DNA of 64,000 bases. Origin: Catenovulum sp. 2E275. Its GTDB lineage: Bacteria > Pseudomonadota > Gammaproteobacteria > Enterobacterales > Alteromonadaceae. Every line of letters starts with the position of its first letter. Position 1 is the stretch's first letter. Location of the stretch: contig NZ_JAOPFU010000020.1 of NCBI RefSeq assembly GCF_025515275.1, positions 1-64,000 of the forward strand, written 5' to 3'. The notes beneath the pieces are model-generated. The model was not told where the DNA came from and did no database searches. It saw only the letters and a program-made list of their open reading frames with translations. Positions 9,192 to 16,844 of this stretch are shown piece by piece. The position numbers were made by a program, and so were the translations under genes.

Positions 9192-9225
9192 AAAATGCAG
9201 TTTTAATTTCATAAAACTGCATTTT
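9192..9225 (-). terminator. Hairpin terminator downstream of mscS-like gene
   Basis: A perfect 14-bp inverted repeat (9192-9205 with 9212-9225, loop ATTTCA) lies just after the mscS-like stop and before msrP, on A/T-rich ends that give a U-tract on either strand. It probably ends mscS transcription and insulates msrP. Confidence 0.65.
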
Positions 9226-9244
9226 ATGGTGCTAGTTTATGGTT

Positions 9245-10066
9245 TTACTGCAATAAACGAACCTCGCGTTGCGGGAATGGAATTTTAATTCCGTTGGCTT
9301 TAAGTTGCTCAAAAATAGCCAGATTAGCCTGATACTTTAATTCAAAAAAACGAGTTGTCGGTACCCAATAACGCACACCAATGTTGATAGCACTGTCGCC
9401 AAATTCGTCAATCCCGATTTGTGCTGGTTTAGACGAATCAACCCAATCAAAGCCAGCTAACACATGGTTGATAGTTGCTATCGCCAGTTTTGGATCAGAG
9501 TCGTAACTAATTCCAATAGACATATCGACCAGTTTGTTTTCATAAGAGTTATGTAAAATATCGCCAATTAAATACTTGTTAGGAATAATAATATCTTCTT
9601 CTTCTTCGTTTACTAATACCGTGTTTGGTAAACGTACCTCTTTAACGACACCTGTGACATTTTGAATGGTTATGGTATTACCTACTTTAAATGGGCGGGT
9701 TAAAATTATAGCTAAACCTGCGCCATAATTAGACAGCATACCTTGCAGCGCTAAACCAGCGCCTAATGAAATCGCACCAATTGCGGCAACCAGTGGGGTA
9801 ATGCTAATCCCAATTTTACCTAGCGCAATGACAATACCAATGGCTAATACAGCCACTTTTAAAATATTGGCTAAAAATTGGCTGAGCGTAATATCGACTC
9901 TTTTAGTTAATAAAAAGCCTTTAAACCAGTTAGAAAATTTAGCCGCTAGCCATAAAAATAAAATAAAAATAATTAAAGCGCCAACTAACTGGAAGCTGTA
10001 AGTGACTAAATATTCGATGACTAAATCATAATATTTTTGCAGTTTTTCAATATCTTGCTCAAACAT
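9245..10066 (-). CDS. Small-conductance mechanosensitive channel, MscS type
   Basis: A 273-residue inner-membrane channel, close in length to E. coli MscS (286). Three transmembrane helices lie at about residues 22-45, 60-82 and 90-125; the third is the Gly/Ala-rich pore helix (AISLGAGLALQGMLSNYGAG). The beta domain (FKVGNTITIQNVTGVV) and the C-terminal alpha/beta vestibule follow. It opens under membrane tension to release solutes in hypo-osmotic shock. It stands alone with its own upstream region. Confidence 0.93.
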   Translation of the reverse strand: MFEQDIEKLQKYYDLVIEYLVTYSFQLVGALIIFILFLWLAAKFSNWFKGFLLTKRVDITLSQFLANILKVAVLAIGIVIALGKIGISITPLVAAIGAISLGAGLALQGMLSNYGAGLAIILTRPFKVGNTITIQNVTGVVKEVRLPNTVLVNEEEEDIIIPNKYLIGDILHNSYENKLVDMSIGISYDSDPKLAIATINHVLAGFDWVDSSKPAQIGIDEFGDSAINIGVRYWVPTTRFFELKYQANLAIFEQLKANGIKIPFPQREVRLLQ

Positions 10067-10272
10067 AAATATCTCTGATATATAAGGGAAAATGGGATTT
10101 TTGTACTCTAGTTTAAATTAAGCGGCTTGCCAAGATTGCAAAACCACAAATTAAACTGTAACTTTTAGCGTAAATTCAGGGTCATATTATTTAACCTGTA
10201 GCTCAGGTTATTTACCTTAGGGTATATCAGTGCCTTGTTAAATATTCATTTATAAAAATTATAGAGTTGTCT

Positions 10273-10986
10273 ATGTTTAAAAAATCTTTTATTGCAATGT
10301 CTGCCGCAGCTATTGCATTTTCATCTGCGGTTATGGCAAAAGCCGATCAAGCTGCGATTAAACAAACTGTACAAAGTCAATTAGGGTTAAGTGTGCAAAG
10401 CATTAATCCATCACCAGTTGCTGGATTTGCAACCGTGGTGACTGATCGTGGGTTATTTTATGTATCTGACGATGCTAAATTTTTATTTCACGGCAATTTA
10501 TTTAACTTAAAAGACGGCATTAAAAACGAAACCGAAGCCGAAATGACTAAAGTGAGATCGGGGGCGATTGCTGACTTTAAAGATGACGCTATTGTTTATA
10601 AAGCCAAAAATGAAAAATACGCAATTAACGTTTTTACCGATATTACTTGTGGTTACTGCCGCAAAATGCATAACGAAATTGAAGGTTATAACGATTTAGG
10701 AATTACCGTTAGATATTTAGCGTTTCCTCGTGGCGGATTAGCCAGTAAATCGTATAACGATATGGTTAGTGTTTGGTGTGCTAACGACACTAAACAAGCA
10801 TTAACCGATGCTAAAATGAATAATAAAATAGTTGCTAAAACCTGTGAAAACACAGTGGCGGAGCAATATAAACTGGGTGGCCAAATGGGCGTTACAGGGA
10901 CACCGGCTGTTGTATTAGATAACGGGTTATTAGTACCGGGTTATCGCCCGCCTGCGGATATGCTTAAAGTTTTACAAGGTAGTTAA
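10273..10986 (+). CDS. dsbC: DsbC-type thiol:disulfide isomerase
   Basis: A 237-residue periplasmic protein with a clear signal peptide (basic MFKK start, hydrophobic core, cleavage near residue 24). The N-terminal dimerisation domain is followed by a thioredoxin domain with the active site CGYC (Cys126, Cys129) and the cis-proline loop VTGTPAVV. A second cysteine pair (WC and TC near residues 175-197) matches the structural disulfide of DsbC. It rearranges wrong disulfides, with DsbD as reductant. An in-frame TTG at 10267 is a possible but less likely start. recJ follows after one base, the conserved dsbC-recJ order. Confidence 0.94.
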   Translation: MFKKSFIAMSAAAIAFSSAVMAKADQAAIKQTVQSQLGLSVQSINPSPVAGFATVVTDRGLFYVSDDAKFLFHGNLFNLKDGIKNETEAEMTKVRSGAIADFKDDAIVYKAKNEKYAINVFTDITCGYCRKMHNEIEGYNDLGITVRYLAFPRGGLASKSYNDMVSVWCANDTKQALTDAKMNNKIVAKTCENTVAEQYKLGGQMGVTGTPAVVLDNGLLVPGYRPPADMLKVLQGS

Positions 10987-10987
10987 A

Positions 10988-12697
10988 ATGCAGATAGTTC
11001 GGCGACAAACCGAATTAGCAGACAACTTACCCTCGCACATACATCCACTGTTACGCCGAGTATTGCTCAGGCGCAATTTAGTGGATGCTGCCGCTTTAGA
11101 TTTATCTGCTAAACAATTACCCAAACCTAATCTGGCAGATATAGATAAAGCTGTTGTTTTGCTGGAGCAGGCAATTACACATCATAAAAAAATCATTATC
11201 GTAGGTGATTTTGATGCAGATGGCGCAACCAGCACGGCATTAACTTATAGCGCGTTAAAACAACTTGGTTGTCAGCAAATCGACTTTTTAGTGCCAAACC
11301 GATTTGATTACGGTTATGGTTTATCTGAGCCTTTGGTTGATGTGGCTGCGCAAATGGGCGCAGAGCTTATTATTACCGTAGATAACGGCATTGCCTGTGT
11401 AGCTGGCGTTGCCAGAGCCAAATCGTTGGGCATTGAGGTGGTGGTGACCGATCACCATTTGCCGGGCGAAACTTTACCAGCTGCCGATGCCATTATTAAC
11501 CCAAATCGTAAAGACTGCCCGTTTCCAAGCAAAGCCATTGCCGGTGTAGGGGTTGCTTTTTATTTAATGCTGGGGCTACGTAGCCATTTACGACAAACAG
11601 GCTATTTTGAGCAGTATCAAATAAAAGAACCTAACTTTGCAGATTTATTAGACTTAGTTGCATTGGGAACTGTTGCCGATGTGGTGCCTTTGGATGAAAC
11701 CAACCGAATTTTAGTGCAGCAAGGGATTAACCGGATTCGTCAGGGTTATTGCAGACCCGGAATTAAAGCGCTGTTAGATGTTGCCCAAAAAGATCATAAA
11801 CAATTAGTATCATCCGATTTTGGTTTTGCAGTTGGGCCGCGTTTAAATGCAGCTGGTCGGTTAGATGATATGAGTTTAGGGATAAGCTGTTTATTAGCAC
11901 CGGATTATACCCACGCATTACATTTAGCTAGCCGTTTGGATGAATTAAACAAAGAGCGCCGCGCGATAGAAGCCAGTATGCAGGTTGAGGCGATGCAAAC
12001 CATGGATACCATTCATCTGGACGATATTCCGGCTGGAATTTGTTTATTTCAGGACGATTGGCATCAGGGCGTTATCGGCATTTTAGCCGGACGAATTAAA
12101 GAGCGTTTTCATCGTCCTGTGGTTATTTTTGCCGAAGATAACGACAATATTTTAAAAGGTTCGTGCCGCTCAATTCCGGGTTTTCATATTCGTGATGCGC
12201 TGGAAGCGCTTGAATCGCAACATCCGGGATTAATCATTAAATTTGGTGGCCATGCTATGGCGGCAGGCTTATCAATTAACAAAGCCGATTATAATGACTT
12301 TAAACAAGCCTTTGAAAAAGTCGTTAACTCATTAATTCAACCGCATTTATTAACTAACTCTATTTTGTCGGATGGGGAATTAAGTGTAGATGAATTAACG
12401 GTCGATGTTGCAGATTTACTGAAAAAAGCGATGCCTTGGGGACAATGTTTTGAAGCACCTGTGTTTGACGATATTTTTATGGTCGCTCAAGAAAAAGTGC
12501 TGCATGACAAACATCTTAAATTTGTCTTAATTCATAAATCTGGGTTAGCAGTGGATGCTATCTGGTTTAATTACAATCCTAAATTTTGGACAGTTGGTAA
12601 AAACACTCAGATTCACGCGGCATTTCAGCTTGATGTAAATCATTTTCGCGGAAAATCACAAGTGCAATTAATGTTACAGGCCGGAATAGAGGTTTAA
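10988..12697 (+). CDS. recJ: Single-stranded-DNA-specific exonuclease RecJ
   Basis: A 569-residue DHH-family 5'-3' exonuclease, close to the E. coli length (577). Motifs I-III are visible: VGDFDADGATSTA, VDNGIA and VTDHHLPGE; the second catalytic domain has GGHAMAAG (DHHA1), followed by an OB-like C-terminal part. RecJ works in RecF-pathway recombination and mismatch repair. The gene begins one base after dsbC and is surely co-transcribed. Confidence 0.96.
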   Translation: MQIVRRQTELADNLPSHIHPLLRRVLLRRNLVDAAALDLSAKQLPKPNLADIDKAVVLLEQAITHHKKIIIVGDFDADGATSTALTYSALKQLGCQQIDFLVPNRFDYGYGLSEPLVDVAAQMGAELIITVDNGIACVAGVARAKSLGIEVVVTDHHLPGETLPAADAIINPNRKDCPFPSKAIAGVGVAFYLMLGLRSHLRQTGYFEQYQIKEPNFADLLDLVALGTVADVVPLDETNRILVQQGINRIRQGYCRPGIKALLDVAQKDHKQLVSSDFGFAVGPRLNAAGRLDDMSLGISCLLAPDYTHALHLASRLDELNKERRAIEASMQVEAMQTMDTIHLDDIPAGICLFQDDWHQGVIGILAGRIKERFHRPVVIFAEDNDNILKGSCRSIPGFHIRDALEALESQHPGLIIKFGGHAMAAGLSINKADYNDFKQAFEKVVNSLIQPHLLTNSILSDGELSVDELTVDVADLLKKAMPWGQCFEAPVFDDIFMVAQEKVLHDKHLKFVLIHKSGLAVDAIWFNYNPKFWTVGKNTQIHAAFQLDVNHFRGKSQVQLMLQAGIEV

Positions 12698-13064
12698 TCA
12701 TTTAAACTTAGTTTAAGTTATTGTTTTGTTGTCATTTTGTGGTATTTTTATACTCAATCATTGTAAATTCAGTGATATTTATATCCAGCTTAGCGACTGA
12801 TTTTGTGAGATTAAATATACCTGTGCAGCTTGAAGCTACGCAGGTATAAAGCTGAGCAACCCACGGATGATGTATACAGACTTTTCTGATGTTTATCTTG
12901 GCTGGTAAAAAAAGCTAAATAAACCATAAGGATAATGAACCTCTGGCGGATATTTTAACTGATAAAATATTCGCAAATATAGTTAACTGAATGATTGCTC
13001 AATTACAGAGTTAACTAAATGTGCTGAGTTTAAGCTCAGGTTGATTAGCCTTTGAGGTGAAAAT
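12698..13064. other. Intergenic region before the LacI-type gene, with two strong hairpins
   Basis: No ORF seen. A hairpin with stem TATACCTG/CAGGTATA (12816-12823 with 12841-12848) encloses a second stem AGCTT/AAGCT. A second hairpin, 12946-12974, has a 12-bp stem (one G-T) around loop ACTGA. Neither is followed by a T-run. They may be operators or leader structures of the lacI-like gene. Confidence 0.5.
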
Positions 13065-14093
13065 ATGAAGTATAAAGCCACTTCTTTTGATATTGCATAC
13101 AAAGCGGGTGTTTCTCAGTCTACTGTATCCAGAGCGCTCAGAAACAGCCCGTTAGTTAATGAAGAAACCCGTAAAAAAGTCCATGCTATTGCGAAAGAGC
13201 TTAATTATAAAGTTGATAAAAATGCCAGTAATTTACGTTCTCAGCATACTGGCACTTTAGCTTTATTATTGTTTGAAGATCCTACTATGGATGATTCGCT
13301 CATCAATCCATTCTTTTTATCTATGCTTGGCAGTATCACCCGCGCCGCGGCTAAAAAAGGCTATGATTTATTAATTTCATTTCAACAACTCAGTGACGAC
13401 TGGCATGCCGATTATGAAGATGCTTCAAAAGCGGATGGCATTATTTTGCTAGGTTATGGCGACTACATAGATTACGAAGAAAAGTTAATTAAGCTTGATG
13501 AGCAGGGAACTCACTTTGTTCGTTACGGCGCAGTTGCAGAGAATCAACCTGGCATCTCATTTGGCTGTGACAATTTTGAAGGCGGCTATTTAGCAACCAA
13601 ACATTTAATTGATTTAGGCCGTAAGCATTTTGCTTTTTTAGGCGGTGCATCGGATCACTGTCCTGAGTTTTGGTCAAGATATCAAGGGCATTGTCAGGCA
13701 TTAAAAGAAGCTGGTTTAGAGATTCATCCTGAATGGCAAGTTGATGCTATTTCAACCGAAACCTCTGGTGGCGAAGCCGCTAAAAAATTATTGGCAACTG
13801 GTGCTCAGTTTGATGCGGTAATTTGTGCATCTGATTTAATTGCAATTGGTGGTATGCGCGAAGTATTAGACGCAGGTTTACATATTCCAAATGATGTTGC
13901 TTTTGTTGGATTTGATGATATTCCAATTGCCTCATTTACGAATCCACCTTTAACAACCATTCAGCAAAATACTCGTTTAGCCGGTGAAATGTTAGTTGAA
14001 GCTGTGGTGAATTTAATTCACAACTTAGAAGTAAAACCTAGCTTAACACCAGCCACTTTAGTGGTTAGACGCTCGTGTGGTAGCAGCAAATAA
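13065..14093 (+). CDS. LacI family transcriptional regulator
   Basis: A 342-residue regulator with an N-terminal helix-turn-helix (FDIAYKAGVSQSTVSRAL, residues 8-25), the hinge helix around residues 50-60 and a periplasmic-binding-protein-like sensor domain to the C-terminus (CDNFEGGYLAT, FVGFDDIPIASF). Such regulators sense sugars or nucleosides. AGGTGA lies just upstream of the ATG. No transport or catabolic genes adjoin it; tadA begins two bases later. The usual LacI pattern of controlling a neighbouring sugar operon therefore does not help here, and the ligand is unknown. The unusual long leader with hairpins may be its own control region. Confidence 0.92.
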   Translation: MKYKATSFDIAYKAGVSQSTVSRALRNSPLVNEETRKKVHAIAKELNYKVDKNASNLRSQHTGTLALLLFEDPTMDDSLINPFFLSMLGSITRAAAKKGYDLLISFQQLSDDWHADYEDASKADGIILLGYGDYIDYEEKLIKLDEQGTHFVRYGAVAENQPGISFGCDNFEGGYLATKHLIDLGRKHFAFLGGASDHCPEFWSRYQGHCQALKEAGLEIHPEWQVDAISTETSGGEAAKKLLATGAQFDAVICASDLIAIGGMREVLDAGLHIPNDVAFVGFDDIPIASFTNPPLTTIQQNTRLAGEMLVEAVVNLIHNLEVKPSLTPATLVVRRSCGSSK

Positions 14094-14095
14094 CA

Positions 14096-14623
14096 ATGCA
14101 ATTAACCGATGAATATTGGATGGCTAAAACCATTGAACTAGCCAAACAAGCGGAGGCAGAAGGCGAAATTCCGGTAGCGGCCATTGTGGTTAAAGATAAT
14201 CAACTGATTGCCAGCGGGTATAATCAATCTATCCAGTTGCATGATGCCTCAGCCCATGCCGAAGTCTTGGCCGTCAGAAAGGCTGGTGAAGTATTACAAA
14301 ATTACCGTTTGGTTGACTGTACTTTATATGTTTCGCTTGAACCTTGCCCCATGTGTGCCGGATTATTGGTACACAGCCGAATTAAACGTTTAGTATTTGC
14401 TGCGCATGATTTAAAAACCGGCGCTTGTGGCAGCGTTTTTAACTTAGTTGAAAACGATAAATTAAACCATCAGCTCGAACTCACCTCTGGCATTTTGGCT
14501 GAACAAGCCAGTAGTCAAATTTCTGATTTTTTTAAACGCCGCCGCGCAGAAATAAAAGCCCACAAGCAGGCTCAAAAATTACAGGCAGAGCAAATACAAT
14601 TAGCGCAAAATAAGGATAGTTAA
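14096..14623 (+). CDS. tadA: tRNA-specific adenosine deaminase TadA
   Basis: A 175-residue deaminase that converts A34 to inosine in tRNA-Arg(ACG). The zinc site is complete: HAEVLAV gives the His ligand and catalytic Glu, and PCPMCAG gives the two Cys ligands. The last 25 residues are a basic, Gln/Lys-rich tail. It lies two bases after the LacI-type gene and its stop overlaps the next start by one base (TAATG), so these three genes are probably one transcript. Confidence 0.95.
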   Translation: MQLTDEYWMAKTIELAKQAEAEGEIPVAAIVVKDNQLIASGYNQSIQLHDASAHAEVLAVRKAGEVLQNYRLVDCTLYVSLEPCPMCAGLLVHSRIKRLVFAAHDLKTGACGSVFNLVENDKLNHQLELTSGILAEQASSQISDFFKRRRAEIKAHKQAQKLQAEQIQLAQNKDS

Positions 14624-15018
14624 TGCAGCAGGCAGAAACTTTTTTGCAATTAATAAAACTCATCGAACGCAAAGTTGAATTTGATAAGCAAAACCCTTGG
14701 TATCAGGGGGTTGAAACTTATCTGTCCGGTTTACAAAACGAGGTAATTGAAGTTGCTGATGAACTAAAAATGGCAAGACGAGCATATTTGGAAGATGAAT
14801 TAGCCGATGTATTATGGAATTATTTAAATTTAATTGGGCAATTAGAAAAACAAAATCAGGCAAGCTTAGTTAATGTTATTAACCGCTGTTTAGTTAAGTA
14901 CCAGCAACGTTTGGATACCATTGAAAATGGTGGTTGTTGGGATACGATAAAGCAACAGCAAAAAGCAGAATTGGCTAAAGTATTAAACGATTCAGATGAG
15001 CAAACGGATAAAGAATAA
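14623..15018 (+). CDS. MazG-like nucleotide pyrophosphohydrolase
   Basis: A 131-residue all-helical protein with the MazG-type metal-binding signature: NEVIEVADEL and, 20 residues on, EDELADVLWNY (the ExxE...ExxD pattern). MazG-family enzymes hydrolyse NTPs or modified dNTPs to monophosphates, acting as house-cleaning enzymes. It is a single-domain form, much shorter than E. coli MazG (263). Translation is coupled to tadA through the shared base at 14623. Confidence 0.82.
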   Translation: MQQAETFLQLIKLIERKVEFDKQNPWYQGVETYLSGLQNEVIEVADELKMARRAYLEDELADVLWNYLNLIGQLEKQNQASLVNVINRCLVKYQQRLDTIENGGCWDTIKQQQKAELAKVLNDSDEQTDKE

Positions 15019-15106
15019 TTAAACAGTGGAGCGTGAAAATTAAGTTTTAACGTGAGTTTTTTAGCGCGGTTTAATCGGGGATGAAAGAAAGGGGGGGAAG
15101 ATAAGC

Positions 15107-15232
15107 TTACAGCGCAGTATCTTCCATTTGCATATTGGCAAAATATTTTCTGCGGTTAATGACTTTAGTATGGATTTTTTTCAACATGGTTTTACGTCTG
15201 CCAGCACCGGCAGCATTTAGTTTTCTTCGCAT
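15107..15232 (-). CDS. Small basic protein (41 aa), unrecognised
   Basis: A 41-codon frame starting MRRKLNAAGAGRRKTMLKKI, with 12 Lys/Arg in its first 30 residues and an acidic end (MEDTAL). The start is preceded by a perfect AAGGAG (15240-15245) with seven-base spacing, and an AT-rich promoter-like region with the inverted repeat AAATGTT-CTA-AACATTT (15284-15300) lies upstream. These signs support a real gene. Its charge suggests binding to RNA, the ribosome or DNA, but it is not L34 or L36 and I know no family for it. Confidence 0.6.
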   Translation of the reverse strand: MRRKLNAAGAGRRKTMLKKIHTKVINRRKYFANMQMEDTAL

Positions 15233-15283
15233 AAAAATGCTCCTTTTGTTTCTTTAAATAAGTCTTTATAAATTAATAAAATA

Positions 15284-15300
15284 AAATGTTCTAAACATTT
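15284..15300. promoter_or_regulatory. Inverted repeat in the upstream region of the 41-aa gene
   Basis: AAATGTT-CTA-AACATTT is a perfect 7-bp dyad about 50 bases before the start of the small basic gene, in a position suitable for an operator. No regulator can be named. Confidence 0.4.
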
Positions 15301-15441
15301 CAAAGCAGTAGAACAAATGAATATGACAAAATGATTAAAAAGTAAATCGTTTTTTGTCAAATCCACAAAATAATTTGATTTATTGCGCTTTATTGAGTCA
15401 TTTCTAATAAAAACAGCAATAAATCAGTATTTTATCTTTGC

Positions 15442-15754
15442 TAGAGCTAAATCAATATAAATTGCGAGTATCAGAGCCATCACAGACAGTTCAATTCAAG
15501 GCGTATCATTGCAGGAATGTAGGTACCTTTCAAAATGATACAACACAGAAGTGGGCTGTCTGTGAGGCTCCTGAAAGGCTGGGTTAAAAGCCATTTATTC
15601 TGCGTTAAGTTGGCTTGACGTACGACCGCATGGATGCGGGAGGTAGTATAACGCAGGAGCAGTTATCGAGAACCACTATGCCTGTGCCAACTTGCCTTGC
15701 CTAAATGGCTTTTATCTCCAGCTGATTATCGCTATTTATATTAATTTAGCTCTA
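15442..15754. mobile_element. MITE-like element with terminal inverted repeats and TA ends
   Basis: The left end (15442-15467) and the right end (15729-15754) are inverted copies with only 2 mismatches over 26 bases, and similarity continues inward to about 36 bases. The outermost repeat bases GAGC/GCTC are each flanked by TA, the target duplicated by IS630/Tc1-mariner elements. The ~310-bp interior has no credible ORF but is packed with further perfect inverted repeats: TCACAGACAG/CTGTCTGTGA, GTATCATT/AATGATAC, TAAAAGCCATTTA/TAAATGGCTTTTA, CTGCGTTA/TAACGCAG and AAGTTGGC/GCCAACTT. The right end stops one base before the cysZ stop codon. Called as a non-autonomous miniature transposon; a transposase source is not in the window. 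Confidence 0.75.
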
Positions 15755-15755
15755 A

Positions 15756-16478
15756 TCATTTAATGCCTTGATGCATTTTTTCAACCCAAAGTTTAGTTGC
15801 ACCGCATACAGCAACCGGCATCACAATTAAATTTATAATCGGGATCATTGAAAACAAACTCACTATTATCCCAAAACTAAAGCTGGATGATTTTTTTCGC
15901 CAAAGTTGATCCCGCATTTGGCTAAAAGAGACTTGGTGATTATCAAACGGAAAGTCCAGATATTGAATCGCCATCATCCAAGCAATAAATAAAAACCAGA
16001 TAATTTGCCCGCCAACCGGTAAAAATAAAAACAAAATAAAATAGCCTAATGCCCGTGGTAGGTAATAAGCCAGTTTTTGCCATTCGCGCTTTAATGTACG
16101 GCCAATTTCTTGAGTGAGTTTAAATTCACTGTCTGCTTGCTGCGCCAGTTGCGGTGATAACATCATCTCAACTTTACTCGCGAGTAAACCGTGAAATGGC
16201 GCAGCGATAAAGTTTGAAATGCTGGTAAATAAAAAAATAAATAGCACAAAAAAACCAACAATCATCACAGGTAAAATTAATACGGTTAACCATGACAACC
16301 AGTCAGGTACCCAGCCGATAACCCATTGTGAAATCAGATCTGTTTGGCCTAGCAGCCACCAAAACGTTAATCCAAATAACACCAAGTTAATTAAAATGGG
16401 GATATAAACAAAACGCCGGATCCCTTTTTTATTAATTAATGAAAAGCCATCAAAGAAGCACTGCACACCTGAGCTCAT
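15756..16478 (-). CDS. cysZ: CysZ-type sulfate transporter/EI24 family membrane protein
   Basis: A 240-residue inner-membrane protein matching CysZ in length (E. coli 253) and in sequence features: GVQCFFDGFSLI at the start, ISNFIAAPFHGLLA after the second helix, and the paired hydrophobic hairpins that follow. CysZ takes up sulfate for cysteine synthesis. It is divergent from smc. Its stop codon is directly followed by the MITE-like element, which may now serve as its 3' end. Confidence 0.9.
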   Translation of the reverse strand: MSSGVQCFFDGFSLINKKGIRRFVYIPILINLVLFGLTFWWLLGQTDLISQWVIGWVPDWLSWLTVLILPVMIVGFFVLFIFLFTSISNFIAAPFHGLLASKVEMMLSPQLAQQADSEFKLTQEIGRTLKREWQKLAYYLPRALGYFILFLFLPVGGQIIWFLFIAWMMAIQYLDFPFDNHQVSFSQMRDQLWRKKSSSFSFGIIVSLFSMIPIINLIVMPVAVCGATKLWVEKMHQGIK

Positions 16479-16844
16479 AATTATCCTTTTTATATTCAGA
16501 TCATTGGAACGAAAAAACCAACTAAAAGTTCAGTTTTATAATCGTGGTAAATAAAGCTAAATGTACCTTAATTAAGGCTTAAACCCCAAACCTTAATTGA
16601 GTTAGTGTGATGACGGATAAAGCCGTGGTGGATTATGATTTTTGCCAAAATGGTTAAATTAACCGCTAATGTTGTTTCCATAAAATTTTAGAGCGTTTAA
16701 GCCGCTTTGTGATTTATCAAATCTGTGATTCAAGATGAATTAGAAATAGTAGTTGATGAGTTTTTATATCTAAATTGTGTATTGGCTAAGCTTTTGGTAT
16801 GTTCTGCTTTTATTTTAATACTCAGTGAACCTAACTAACCGCCA
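16479..16844. other. Divergent promoter region between cysZ and smc
   Basis: 366 bases without an ORF. It contains the palindrome CCTTAATTAAGG (about 16567-16578) with a second CCTTAATT copy near 16590, and generally AT-rich promoter-like sequence. No RNA gene was recognised. Confidence 0.4.
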
